Of a stretch of 64,000 nt of DNA, positions 1 through 10,714 are shown one piece after another. Below the pieces are notes generated by a model. It saw only the letters and a program-made list of their open reading frames with translations. It was not told the origin of the DNA and did not search any database. The stretch lies in contig NZ_AP024269.1 of NCBI RefSeq assembly GCF_016629525.1, positions 3,100,001 through 3,164,000 on the forward strand. Reading direction: 5' to 3'. The translations under genes were made by a program, and so were the position numbers. Source of the stretch: Kaistia sp. 32K. GTDB taxonomy: Bacteria > Pseudomonadota > Alphaproteobacteria > Rhizobiales > Kaistiaceae. Position 1 is the stretch's first letter; every line of letters begins with the position of its first letter.

Positions 1-241
1 CCGCCACGAAGCCGGCCGGAACCCGCGGCAACCGGTTCTTCGGCCGGGCGACGACGTCTGGCTGGGTGGCGACCGAATCCGTCGCGTAGGGCGCCGGCAG
101 GTCGCCGGGACGGATCAGCCGCTGCACGCCGGGCCGGTCGGCGCGCCAATCGCCGAACGCCGCCGTCCCCGTGCGCGGCTGGGCCGCGAGTGCCATCGAA
201 GGTGCCAGGATGAGAAGAGCGGCCAACAGACGTCCGGTCAC
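1..241 (-). CDS. L-sorbosone/PQQ-dependent sugar dehydrogenase family protein, N-terminus only
   Basis: The reading frame starts at a GTG at position 241 and runs off the left edge, so only about 80 residues are visible. A GGGAGA-like ribosome binding site lies just upstream. The first 20 or so residues form a signal peptide (GRLLAALLILAPSMALA), so the product is probably exported. The following stretch, with DWRADRPGVQRLIRP, DLPAPYAT and LPRVPAGFVA, matches my memory of the N-terminus of secreted sorbosone dehydrogenase-type six-bladed propeller proteins, which oxidise sugars with PQQ. The catalytic part is outside the window, so activity cannot be judged. It is divergent from the glycosylase-like gene to its right. 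Confidence 0.65.
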   Translation of the reverse strand, partial: MTGRLLAALLILAPSMALAAQPRTGTAAFGDWRADRPGVQRLIRPGDLPAPYATDSVATQPDVVARPKNRLPRVPAGFVA

Positions 242-324
242 GGCGGTTTCTCCCTGAATTATGCTATTGTGAGCTGCCCCCACAGGGTCGACATAGGTGC
301 CGGTTGCGCCTACTCAAGAACGGC

Positions 325-1155
325 ATGATGGCCCGAGAGTTTCATCCTCCCTCCCCCGAAGCGCTCGCCGCGCTGCTGGATTGGTACGTCGCCAACGAGG
401 TCGACGTGGCGATCGAGGAGGAGGCTGTCAACCGGCTGGTGCCGCGCGCCGCCGAGGAGCCGCCGCAGCCGGTCGGCCGCGACCTGCCGCTGCCGGTCGC
501 CGAGCCGGCGCCCCGGCCACAGCCAATGATCGCTACCGCCGCCTCGCCCGAGGCGGACGCGTTTGCCGCCCGCGAAGCGGCGATGAGCGCCAACTCGCTC
601 GCCGAGCTCGACGACATCCTCGGCCGCTTTGAGGGCTGCGCCCTGAAGATGACGGCGAAGTCGCTGGTCACGGCCGAGGGCAATCCGAACGCGCGCGTCA
701 TGCTGATCGGCGATCCGCCTGGCCGCGACGAGGACCTGCAGGGCGAGGTATTCGCCGGCCCCGCCGGCACCCTGCTCGACCGCATGCTCGCCGCCATCGG
801 CCTCGCCCGCGGCGACGTCTATGTAGCGCCGATCGTACCCTGGCGGCCGCCGGGCAACCGCGCCCTGACCCCGCAGGAGGCCGCCGTCTGCCGCCCGTTC
901 ATCGAGCGGCGGATCGCGCTCGTCGATCCCGATTTCCTGGTTTTCCTCGGTGCTACGGCGGCGAAGGAATTGTTGCAGACTTCGGAAGGAATTCTGCGGC
1001 TGCGCGGCCAGTGGCGCACCTACGACACCGGCAACCGGCAGATCCAGGCGATGGCGACGCTGCACCCGTCACACCTTCTGTTACAGCCGATACAAAAACG
1101 TCTGGTCTGGCGCGATCTTCTGTCGCTCAAGGTCGCTCTTGGCGGCGGCATTTGA
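325..1155 (+). CDS. Uracil-DNA glycosylase superfamily protein (family 4-like)
   Basis: The protein should remove uracil from DNA at the start of base excision repair. The first 100 residues are low-complexity and proline-rich. The core follows, with GCALKMTA, motif 1 LIGDPPGRDEDLQG, VFAGPAGTLLDRML, VPWRPPGNR and motif 3 LHPSHLLLQP. This order is that of family 4 (iron-sulfur) glycosylases. Motif 1 usually reads GE(A/G)PG; here it is GDPPG, with Glu replaced by Asp and a second Pro. Only one Cys is visible in the first cluster segment, which I recall as common in rhizobial members. I chose ATG 325; an in-frame TTG at 304 behind AGGTG is an alternative. Confidence 0.8.
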   Translation: MMAREFHPPSPEALAALLDWYVANEVDVAIEEEAVNRLVPRAAEEPPQPVGRDLPLPVAEPAPRPQPMIATAASPEADAFAAREAAMSANSLAELDDILGRFEGCALKMTAKSLVTAEGNPNARVMLIGDPPGRDEDLQGEVFAGPAGTLLDRMLAAIGLARGDVYVAPIVPWRPPGNRALTPQEAAVCRPFIERRIALVDPDFLVFLGATAAKELLQTSEGILRLRGQWRTYDTGNRQIQAMATLHPSHLLLQPIQKRLVWRDLLSLKVALGGGI

Positions 1156-1301
1156 CGAAGACCTGATAATCACGTCGTATTTCATGCTGTAAACTTAATA
1201 TTCACCCTAAAGTGCCATGATTTGGACATGTCGGCGGTCGACAAGGTCGAACCACCACAATCGATTCAAATTCTGCCGCATCTTCGGCGTCTCCGGTCAA
1301 A

Positions 1302-2597
1302 ATGGCATCGCAGCTCATCCCCGTCGCCGCACTCCTCATCGGGTCGGCACTCCTGCTCGTCGCAGGCGGCATTCACGGCCTGCTTCTTCCCATCCGCGGA
1401 GCGATCGAGGGATTCACGACGACGGAACTGGGCCTGATCGGCACCGGCTGGGCCGTCGGCTTCGTGCTCGGCTGCCTGGTCGTGCCGCGCATCGTGCGCC
1501 GGGTCGGCCATGTCCGCGCCTATGGCGTGATGGCGTCGATCGCCGGCGTCGTCATCCTGCTCAACCTCCTGATCATCTCGCCCTGGGCGTGGATCGGGCT
1601 GCGCGCCTTCTCCGGCTTCTGCTTCGCCGGCGCCCAGATGATCGTCGAGAGCTGGCTGAACGAGCGCTGCACGCGGGAAAATCGCGGCACGATCTTCTCG
1701 GTCTACCAGATGGTGAATTTCGCCGCGTCGACGGCGGGCCAGCTGCTGCTGGCGACGGCGCCGGCCGAGGGCTTCTTCTTCTTCGTGCTCGGCGCGATCT
1801 TCTACTGCCTGGCGATCCTGCCGTCGGCCTTGTCGACGGCGCAGACGCCGCGTCCCCTGAAGACGACCAAGATCGACCTGCGCAGCCTGTTCCGCAATTC
1901 GCCGGTCTCGGCCGTCGGCTGCTTCCTGATCGGCCTCGTCAACGGCGCCTTCGGCACGCTCGGCGCCGTGTATGGCCAGAAGATCGGCCTGCCGACCGCC
2001 GTCATCGCCTTCTTCATGAGCGCGGCCGTGCTCGGCGGCGCCGTCACCCAGGTGCCGCTCGGCAAGCTCTCCGACAAGGTCGACCGGCGCTATGTGCTGA
2101 TCGGCGTCGCCGCCGCCGCCATTGTCATGAGCCTCGCCATCGCCTTCGTCAGGCCGACCGAGCCCGGGGTGATCATCGCCATGATCGCGCTGTTCGGCGG
2201 CATGATCTATCCGATGTACGGCCTCACCGTCGCCCACGCCAACGACTACACCGCCCCGGACGACTTCGTGAAGGTGGCGAGCGGCCTGCTCTTGATGTCG
2301 GGCTTCGGCACGATGATCGGACCGATCATCGGCGCGCTCGGCATGGAATATCTCGGCCCGGCCGGCCTCTTCACCTTCTTCTCGGTCGTCCACGTCGTGC
2401 TGATCGCCTACACGGCCTATCGCATGTCGCGGCGGCCTGCGCCCCGCGACGTGCCGCGCGACGCCTTCCAGCCGGTGCCGCCGCTGAAGAACGCGACGCC
2501 GGAGACGATCGCGCTCGATCCGCGCGCCGACGAAACGAAGCCCGCCGCGCCGCCGGCGCTACTCGCGCCGGCTCCGGCCAACGCGCCGACGCCCTGA
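1302..2597 (+). CDS. MFS transporter, YcaD-like
   Basis: A 431-residue inner-membrane protein with about twelve hydrophobic segments in the usual 6+6 layout. The segment around SGFCFAGAQMIVESWLNER followed by RGTIFSVYQMV closely resembles the YcaD subgroup of the major facilitator superfamily. The substrate of that subgroup is unknown. The last 40 residues are a cytoplasmic tail rich in Pro and Ala. The ATG at 1302 begins directly with the first membrane segment. The gene stands alone, followed by a family A repeat. Membership of the superfamily is clear; no substrate can be assigned. Confidence 0.85.
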   Translation: MASQLIPVAALLIGSALLLVAGGIHGLLLPIRGAIEGFTTTELGLIGTGWAVGFVLGCLVVPRIVRRVGHVRAYGVMASIAGVVILLNLLIISPWAWIGLRAFSGFCFAGAQMIVESWLNERCTRENRGTIFSVYQMVNFAASTAGQLLLATAPAEGFFFFVLGAIFYCLAILPSALSTAQTPRPLKTTKIDLRSLFRNSPVSAVGCFLIGLVNGAFGTLGAVYGQKIGLPTAVIAFFMSAAVLGGAVTQVPLGKLSDKVDRRYVLIGVAAAAIVMSLAIAFVRPTEPGVIIAMIALFGGMIYPMYGLTVAHANDYTAPDDFVKVASGLLLMSGFGTMIGPIIGALGMEYLGPAGLFTFFSVVHVVLIAYTAYRMSRRPAPRDVPRDAFQPVPPLKNATPETIALDPRADETKPAAPPALLAPAPANAPTP

Positions 2598-2654
2598 TCG
2601 CCGGCCCGGGCTTCGACAGGCGGCCCGATTTGCTGCCCGCCCCGTGTCGTCCCC

Positions 2655-2807
2655 TCACCTCTCCCTGAGGGAGAGGTCGGCTCGAAGAGCCGGATGAGGG
2701 TTTAGGGAACCATCCGGATAGGGCTCCGGCTCCGAAGATTTTCCTTTGAGGCCGTGAACCCTCACCCGCCGCACTGCGTGCGTCGACCTCTCCCTCAGGG
2801 AGAGGTG
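2655..2807. repeat. Family A intergenic repeat, copy 1
   Basis: The element begins and ends with a near-perfect palindrome (CTCTCCCTGAGGGAGAG and CTCTCCCTCAGGGAGAG). Inside are inverted copies of TGAGGGTTTAGGG and CCCTCACCC. Similar copies lie at 10514-10668 and 46858-46981; this one is in the opposite orientation. It sits between the convergent MFS and flavin reductase genes and could fold at transcript ends. No coding capacity is apparent. Confidence 0.8.
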
Positions 2808-2832
2808 CAGGAAGGGTATTCGCCAGCCCGCT

Positions 2833-3330
2833 TCAGACCCGGCGGTACGCCCGGTCGAGATAGACCAGCGCCTGGTCGTGCGAGCCGACCCGGACCGCCT
2901 CGACCAAGCCGAACAGCACCGAGTGCGAGCCCTGCTCGACCACTTCGGTCAGGCGGCAGTCGAAGCTGGCGCGGGCCGATTCCAGCACCGGCGCGCCGGT
3001 TGAGAGCGTCACCCAGGCGCCGAGCGCGAAGCGCTGCGGCATGGTGAGCCCGGTCCGTCCGGCGAAGGCCTGGGCCAGATCCTGCTGGTTGCCCTCCAGC
3101 GTGTTGACGCAGAAGATGCCGTTCCGCTTGAAGGCGGCATTGGTCAGACTCTTGCGGTTGACGCAGACGAGCACGATCGGCGGGCTGTCGGAAACCGAGG
3201 TGACCGCCGAGGCGGTCAGGCCGCACGCGCCGCCCTCGCCTGATGTCGTGACCACGTGAACGGGAGCGACGAGGCGGCTCATCGCTTCGCGGTACATAGC
3301 CGGATCGACCAGATCCGTGAGCGTATCCAT
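2833..3330 (-). CDS. Flavin reductase-like (FMN-binding split barrel) protein
   Basis: About 165 residues with the hallmarks of the flavin reductase domain family (DIM6/NTAB). These are PVHVVTTSGEGGACGLTASAVTSVSDSPP in pieces, then VCVNRKS, FCVNTL, and the C-terminal SVLFGLVEAV. Such proteins bind FMN and often supply reduced flavin to a two-component monooxygenase by oxidising NAD(P)H. I chose the ATG at 3330 because an AGAGGAA ribosome binding site lies seven bases before it; the frame stays open upstream. No partner monooxygenase gene lies beside it, so its real partner is unknown. Confidence 0.85.
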   Translation of the reverse strand: MDTLTDLVDPAMYREAMSRLVAPVHVVTTSGEGGACGLTASAVTSVSDSPPIVLVCVNRKSLTNAAFKRNGIFCVNTLEGNQQDLAQAFAGRTGLTMPQRFALGAWVTLSTGAPVLESARASFDCRLTEVVEQGSHSVLFGLVEAVRVGSHDQALVYLDRAYRRV

Positions 3331-3605
3331 GCTTCCTCTTATCCCACACTTCCCCGCGGCGTCTCGTGTGGTCGTATCGGGTCGCATCGGCGTCGACAAG
3401 CCACCCTCTTGGGCAGGCCGCTAAAAATATGCCTACAATTAAATCAGGTAGACTTATTATATTACCTTACGGAATCGCCTGTTTTTCGTGCAGCTTTTGT
3501 TTTGTTCGTTTCCAGTTGCCAAGCGAAAAATTCGGTGACAGGCTCCTTGCGGGAACAGTGCATTCAAGAAGCAACAAAAATGAGCTTCATGCGGGGATCC
3601 AACAG
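3331..3605 (+). promoter_or_regulatory. AT-rich leader upstream of the liv operon
   Basis: About 270 bp without a convincing gene. The part from about 3420 to 3590 is much richer in A and T than anything nearby (for example TTATTATATTACC). It probably holds the promoter and untranslated leader of livH. I could not fix -35 and -10 boxes with confidence. A frame open through the region joins livH, but its predicted residues do not resemble a LivH N-terminus. Confidence 0.45.
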
Positions 3606-4523
3606 ATGGAAGTATTCCTACAACAGCTGATCAACGGGATCACGCTAGGGTCGATCTATGGTCTGATTGCAATCGGATACACGATGGTGTTCGGCATCAT
3701 CGGCATGGTCAACTTCTCGCACGGCGATGTCTTCATGACGTCCGCCTTCATAGCCCTGATATTTCTCCTGGTTCTGACGACAGTATTCGGCATGACGTCG
3801 ATGATACTCGCGCTCGTCATCGTTCTGGTGATCGCGATGGTGCTGACGAGCCTCTTGAGCTGGGCCATCGAGCGGGTCGCCTATCGGCCGCTGCGCGGCT
3901 CGTTCCGCCTGGCGCCGCTGATCTCGGCGATCGGCATGTCGATCGTGCTTTCGAATTTCGTGCAGGTCGCGCAGGGCCCGCGCAACAAGCCGATCCCACC
4001 GATCTTCAGCGGCGGCATCGAGGTGATGAACTCGAACAATTTCGCGGTCACCCTCTCCTACAAGCAGATCATGATCTGGGTCGTCACGGCCGTGCTGCTG
4101 GCGGCGTTCTGGTACATCGTGCAGAAGACGCCGCTCGGCCGCGCCCAGCGCGCCTGCGAGCAGGACCGCAAGATGGCCGCGCTGCTCGGCGTCAATGTCG
4201 ACCGCACCATCTCGCTGACCTTCGTCATGGGCGCCGCACTCGCCGCCGTGGCCGGCACGCTCTACCTCTCCTATTACGGCGTGGTGAACTTCTCCGACGG
4301 GTTCGTGCCCGGCGTGAAGGCGTTCACGGCGGCGGTTCTCGGCGGCATCGGCTCGCTGCCGGGCGCCGTGATCGGCGGCCTCCTGATCGGTCTGATCGAG
4401 ACGTTCTGGTCGGGCTATTTCTCGATCGACTACAAGGACGTGGCCGCGTTCTCGATCCTCGCGATCGTGCTCATCTTCATGCCGCAGGGACTCCTCGGAC
4501 GACCTGAAGTCGAGAAGGTGTGA
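3606..4523 (+). CDS. livH: Branched-chain amino acid ABC transporter permease LivH
   Basis: One of the two membrane subunits of a high-affinity leucine/isoleucine/valine importer. The 305-residue protein begins MEVFLQQLINGITLGSIYGL and continues with GYTMVFGIIGMVNFSHGD, the conserved first part of LivH. It has about eight membrane segments. ERACEQDRKMAALLGVN is the cytoplasmic loop that contacts the ATPases. A GGGGA ribosome binding site precedes the ATG. livM starts three bases after the stop codon, followed by both ATPase genes, so the operon is complete. Substrate range (amino acids versus amides or related compounds) cannot be read from sequence. Confidence 0.95.
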   Translation: MEVFLQQLINGITLGSIYGLIAIGYTMVFGIIGMVNFSHGDVFMTSAFIALIFLLVLTTVFGMTSMILALVIVLVIAMVLTSLLSWAIERVAYRPLRGSFRLAPLISAIGMSIVLSNFVQVAQGPRNKPIPPIFSGGIEVMNSNNFAVTLSYKQIMIWVVTAVLLAAFWYIVQKTPLGRAQRACEQDRKMAALLGVNVDRTISLTFVMGAALAAVAGTLYLSYYGVVNFSDGFVPGVKAFTAAVLGGIGSLPGAVIGGLLIGLIETFWSGYFSIDYKDVAAFSILAIVLIFMPQGLLGRPEVEKV

Positions 4524-4525
4524 CC

Positions 4526-5910
<1,385 letters not shown>

Positions 5911-5911
<1 letters not shown>

Positions 5912-6806
5912 TGGCGGCTCCCCTTCAGACAGTGCCCACGGACGCCCCGCCCTGGGAGACGAACCCCGTCCTCACCGTCGAGCATGTTTTCATGCGCTTC
6001 GGCGGGCTGGTGGCGGTCAACGACCTCTCCTTCAGCGTCGGCCGCGGCGACATCACCGCCCTGATCGGCCCGAACGGCGCCGGCAAGACGACGGTGTTCA
6101 ACTGCATCACCGGCTTCTACAAGCCGACGCAGGGCATGCTCCGGCTGGAGCATGCGGACGGCGCCACCTTCCTGCTCGAGCGGATGCCGGATTTCCGGAT
6201 TTCCGCCAAGGCCCGGGTGGCGCGGACGTTCCAGAACATCCGCCTGTTCTCCGGCATGACGCTCCTGGAAAACCTGCTGGTCGCCCAGCACAACACGCTG
6301 ATGATGGCCTCCGGCATGACCATCCTCGGCGTGCTCGGACTGCCGGGTTACCGCCGGGCCGAGAAACGGGCGATCGAGCGGGCGAAATACTGGCTCGACA
6401 AGACCGGGCTCACCTCCCGCGCCGACGACCCGGCCGGCGACCTGCCCTATGGCGCGCAGCGCCGGCTCGAGATCGCCCGCGCCATGTGCATCGAGCCGGA
6501 GCTGCTCTGCCTCGACGAGCCCGCCGCCGGCCTCAATCCGCGCGAATCCGCCGAGCTCAACGCCCTGCTCCTCGGCATCCGCGAAACCGAGAAGACCTCG
6601 CTCCTCCTGATCGAGCACGACATGTCGGTGGTGATGGAGATCTCCGATCACGTCATCGTCCTCGAATACGGCACCAAGATCGCCGACGGCACGCCGTCGG
6701 AGGTGCGCAACGATCCCCGCGTCATCGCCGCCTATCTCGGCGTCGACGACCGCGAGATCGAGGTGGTCGAGGAGAAGCTGGACCAGATCATCGAAGGAGC
6801 GGCGAC

Positions 6807-6810
<4 letters not shown>
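5911..6810 (+). CDS. livG: Branched-chain amino acid ABC transporter ATPase LivG
   Basis: ATP-binding subunit that powers import through LivH/LivM. Visible motifs are Walker A (GPNGAGKTT), the Q-loop (TFQNIRLF), a signature region (LPYGAQRRLEIARAM), Walker B (LLCLDEPAAGLNP) and the switch His (LLIEHDM). The signature reads PYGAQ rather than LSGGQ, which is normal for LivG. With 299 residues it is a little longer than E. coli LivG. It overlaps livM by one base and livF by four bases (ATGA). Confidence 0.95.
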
Positions 6811-7544
<734 letters not shown>

Positions 7545-7584
7545 CCTCCGCTCCTCCCATACTCCCGAAAGCGAGGCCTTGCTG

Positions 7585-7929
7585 ATGTCCGGCATCCTCT
7601 ATGAAGAAGCCTCGTTCGGCACCTTCCTGCTGGTGACCGTCATCATGGGCGGCGCGGGCGCCTGGATGACGGGACGGGCCTGCGCGCTGACCTGGCGCCC
7701 CTATCCGATGCTCCTCTTCTACCTGCTGGTGCTGTCCTTCGGGGTGCGCTTCATCCACTTCTCGCTGTTCGAGGCGACGCTGCTTTCACTGCACTACTGG
7801 ATCGTCGACGCGATCTTCGTGCTCGCCGTCGGCTCGATCGCCTATCGCTACACCCGCACCAACCAGATGGTGTCGCAATACTACTGGCTTTACGCAAAGT
7901 CAGGACCGTTTGCATGGCGACCCTTATGA
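7585..7929 (+). CDS. Small membrane protein, DUF6867-like, in liv operon
   Basis: A 114-residue protein with three hydrophobic segments, at roughly residues 11-28, 38-55 and 68-85. It contains AWMTGRACALTWRP, VRFIHFSLFEATLLSLHYW and a basic C-terminus. I recognise it as the small protein (DUF6867) that follows livF in many Hyphomicrobiales. Its function is not known; position and conservation suggest a role in the importer or its biogenesis. The ATG at 7585 is chosen because GAGG lies nine bases upstream; a TTG at 7579 is possible. Confidence 0.75.
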   Translation: MSGILYEEASFGTFLLVTVIMGGAGAWMTGRACALTWRPYPMLLFYLLVLSFGVRFIHFSLFEATLLSLHYWIVDAIFVLAVGSIAYRYTRTNQMVSQYYWLYAKSGPFAWRPL

Positions 7930-8093
7930 AGGAGACGCACGCCCGGAGCGATGTTTCGTAACTGTTCGAGTATTGAAATCAGAATCCGGATGACAGCCTC
8001 TAGGAAATCGGCAAGATAAGCGATCAGAACGGGGCTCAAATCCGCATAAATGGGCCAAAGGCCCACCTTCCAGTACGAACGGGAGACTTACGA

Positions 8094-9212
8094 ATGAAGA
8101 AGTCGATTATTTCCGGTCTTGCGCTCGCCGCCGGCCTGACGCTTGCCGGCATGGCCCACGCGGACGACATCAAGATCGCCGCCGCGGGCCCGCTGACCGG
8201 TCCCAACGCCGCCTTCGGCGCCCAGATCCAGAAGGGCACGGAACAGGCGATCGCCGACATCAACGCCGCCGGCGGCGTCAACGGCAACAAGTTCGTCCTG
8301 AGCCTCGGCGACGACGTCTCCGATCCGAAACAGGGCGTCTCGGTCGCCAACAAGTTCGTCGGCGACGGCGTGACCTATGTCGTCGGCCATTTCAACTCCG
8401 GCGTCTCGATCCCGGCCTCGGAAGTCTATGCCGAAAACGGCATCTTCCAGATCTCGCCGGCCTCGACCAACCCGAAATACACCGAGCGCGATCTCTGGAA
8501 CACCTTCCGTACCTGCGGTCGTGACGACCAGCAGGGCGCGGTCGCCGGCAAGTACATCGTCGACCACCTGAAGGACAAGAAGATCGCCATCATCCACGAC
8601 AAGACCCCCTATGGTCAGGGCCTTGCCGACGAAACCAAGAAGGCCGCCAACGCCGGCGGCGTCACCGAAGTCATCTATGAAGGCATCAATGTCGGCGACA
8701 AGGACTTCTCGGCCTTGATCTCCAAGATGAAGTCGGCCGGCGTCGAGGTGATCTACTATGGCGGCCTGCACCAGGAAGCCGGTTTGATCGTCCGCCAGGC
8801 GGCCGAGCAGGGCCTGAAGGCCGTGCTGTTCTCCGGCGACGGCATCACAGACCGTGAGTTCGCGGCGATCGCCGGCCCGGCCGCCGACGGCACGCTGATG
8901 ACCTTCGGTCCCGATCCGCGCCTGAACCCCGACGCCAAGGAAGTGGTGGAACGCTTCCGCGCCTCGGGCTTCGAGCCGGAAGCCTACACGCTCTACTCCT
9001 ATGCCAGCGTCCAGGTCATCGCCCAGGCGATCGAGAAGGCCGGCACGACCGACCCGCAGAAGGTCGCGGAAGTCGTCCGGACGGGCGGCCCGTGGAAGAC
9101 GGTTCTCGGCCCGCTCTCCTTCGACAAGAAGGGTGACCGCACCACCGCCGATTACGTCGTCTACTCCTGGGTCAAGGACGCCGACGGCAAGCTCGACTAC
9201 AAGCAGCTCTGA
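8094..9212 (+). CDS. livJ: Branched-chain amino acid ABC transporter substrate-binding protein
   Basis: Periplasmic binding protein of the Liv system, 372 residues. A clear signal peptide ends at AGMAHA-DDIKIAA. The mature chain shows the type I periplasmic-binding fold of the family: AGPLTGPNAAFGAQIQKG, INAAGGVNG, the ligand-contact region ISPASTNPKYTER and KTPYGQGLADE. The gap of about 160 bp after the DUF6867 gene holds a short GGGCC/GGCCC hairpin and a ribosome binding site (GGGAG). It may therefore also be transcribed separately, at the high level usual for binding proteins. A strong terminator follows. Confidence 0.93.
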   Translation: MKKSIISGLALAAGLTLAGMAHADDIKIAAAGPLTGPNAAFGAQIQKGTEQAIADINAAGGVNGNKFVLSLGDDVSDPKQGVSVANKFVGDGVTYVVGHFNSGVSIPASEVYAENGIFQISPASTNPKYTERDLWNTFRTCGRDDQQGAVAGKYIVDHLKDKKIAIIHDKTPYGQGLADETKKAANAGGVTEVIYEGINVGDKDFSALISKMKSAGVEVIYYGGLHQEAGLIVRQAAEQGLKAVLFSGDGITDREFAAIAGPAADGTLMTFGPDPRLNPDAKEVVERFRASGFEPEAYTLYSYASVQVIAQAIEKAGTTDPQKVAEVVRTGGPWKTVLGPLSFDKKGDRTTADYVVYSWVKDADGKLDYKQL

Positions 9213-9233
9213 CCCAGCCGCTGTCTGAGACAG

Positions 9234-9271
9234 ACGCCCGCGCCTCTCCGAGACGCGGGCGTTTTCTTTTT
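9234..9271 (+). terminator. Rho-independent terminator after livJ
   Basis: An eight-base perfect stem (CGCCCGCG at 9235-9242 pairing with CGCGGGCG at 9254-9261) is followed by TTTTCTTTTT. It lies 22 bases after the livJ stop codon and should separate it from the second binding-protein gene. Confidence 0.9.
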
Positions 9272-9318
9272 GTCCCCCGCCGGGCATGATCGCGCCAATG
9301 CCCCCTGAAGGACGATCC

Positions 9319-10461
9319 ATGCCGCTCAGCGCTTCCTTGACCCGCCTCCCCCTGTCGCTCGCCCGGTTGCTGGCTTTTTCCGCGCTCGGCCTCACCGCCC
9401 TCGCCGGCCCGGCCCGCGCCGATATCCGCGTCATGGCGGTCGGCCCGATGAGCGGCCCCTATCAGGCGCTCGGCAAGCAGATCCGCTCCGGCGTCGAGAT
9501 GGCGGTCGACGCCCTCAACGCCACCGGCGGCATCCAGGGCGAGCGCATCGTCGTCGATATCGAGGACGATGCCTGCAAGGCGGACAACGCGCTCGCCGCC
9601 GCCAACCGCGCCGTCGGCCGCGGCGACGCGCTGGTCGTCGGCCATGTCTGCGCCGAGGCGGCGCTGGCGGCCGCCCCCGTCTATGTCGACAACGCGCTGG
9701 TGGCGATCACGCCGGCCGTCACCGCCGACCGCTTCACCGACCATCGCCCGGGGCCGACGCTCTTCCGCCTTGCCGCCCGCGACGACGCGCAGGGCGCGGC
9801 GGCCGGCGCCTTCCTCGCCGAGCGCTTCGGCGGCGCGCGCATCGCCGTGCTCAATGACGGCTCGCCCTATGGCAAGCCGCTCGCCGAGGCGACCAAGCGG
9901 GCGATGAACGAAGCCGGCAAGCGCGAAGCCCGTGCCGACAGCTTCGATCCCGGCGCCAAGGAATATTCCGCCCTCGCCGACCGGCTGATCGCCGATGCCA
10001 TCGACGTCGTCTTCGTCGGCGGAGACCAGGGCGACACCGCCCTGATCCTGAAGGCGCTCCGGGCCAAGGGATCGGAGGCCGTCATCGTCGGCGGCGACGC
10101 GCTGGCATCCGGCGAGTTCAAAACCTCGGCCGGCAGTCTCGCCGACGGCACGCTTTTGACCTTCTTCACCGACTGGCGGCGCGGCGGCGCGGCCGACGCC
10201 GTCGACGACGCGCTGCGCACCGCCGGCGTCGAGCCGCAGGGCTATGTGCTGCCGGCCTATGCCGCCGTCCAGCTCTGGGCCGCCGCCCGGCGCGCCAGCG
10301 GCTCCGACAAGGGCGCCGACATCGCGACGACGATCGCCGGCACCGCGACCCCGACCGTTCTCGGCCCCGTCGGCTTCGACGCCAAGGGCGACGCCGACAT
10401 CCAGGGCTTTTCCATTTTTCGCTGGCAGGACGGGGTGCTCACCCCGGACGCGAGAGATTAA
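9319..10461 (+). CDS. Second branched-chain amino acid-type substrate-binding protein
   Basis: A 380-residue paralogue of the preceding binding protein. It has a signal peptide ending near GPARA-DIRVMAV and family motifs VGPMSGPYQALGKQI, LNATGGIQG, NDGSPYGKPLAE and VLGPVGFDAKGD. It has diverged strongly and contains two Cys (about residues 85 and 105) that could form a disulfide. GAAGGA precedes the ATG at 9319. No permease genes accompany it, so it probably shares the Liv permease or binds a different ligand. Confidence 0.85.
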   Translation: MPLSASLTRLPLSLARLLAFSALGLTALAGPARADIRVMAVGPMSGPYQALGKQIRSGVEMAVDALNATGGIQGERIVVDIEDDACKADNALAAANRAVGRGDALVVGHVCAEAALAAAPVYVDNALVAITPAVTADRFTDHRPGPTLFRLAARDDAQGAAAGAFLAERFGGARIAVLNDGSPYGKPLAEATKRAMNEAGKREARADSFDPGAKEYSALADRLIADAIDVVFVGGDQGDTALILKALRAKGSEAVIVGGDALASGEFKTSAGSLADGTLLTFFTDWRRGGAADAVDDALRTAGVEPQGYVLPAYAAVQLWAAARRASGSDKGADIATTIAGTATPTVLGPVGFDAKGDADIQGFSIFRWQDGVLTPDARD

Positions 10462-10513
10462 CGGCCTCCAGACCGTCGGTCAGGAGCAGGACCCGGCAGG
10501 ACGAGGCTGCCCT

Positions 10514-10668
10514 TCACCTCTCCCTGAGGGAGAGGTCGACGCACGCAGTGCGGCGGGTGAGGGTTTACGGCGGATCAGACCTGTCTCGACCAACCGGGCG
10601 CTTCATCCGGAGGGTTCCCTAAACCCTCACCCGGAGCTTCGCTCCGACCTCTCCCTCAGGGAGAGGTG
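10514..10668. repeat. Family A intergenic repeat, copy 2
   Basis: About 155 bp. Left arm: CTCTCCCTGAGGGAGAG, the small hairpin GCACGCAGTGC, then GGGTGAGGGTTTA. Right arm: TAAACCCTCACCC, the hairpin GGAGCTTCGCTCC, then CTCTCCCTCAGGGAGAG. The arms are imperfect inverted repeats of about 50 bases. It lies between the convergent binding-protein and FAD-dehydrogenase genes. Confidence 0.85.
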
Positions 10669-10714
10669 AAGGAGAAGCCTTTGCCGCGGGTTCGTGGCGC
10701 CAACAATTTCCTCC

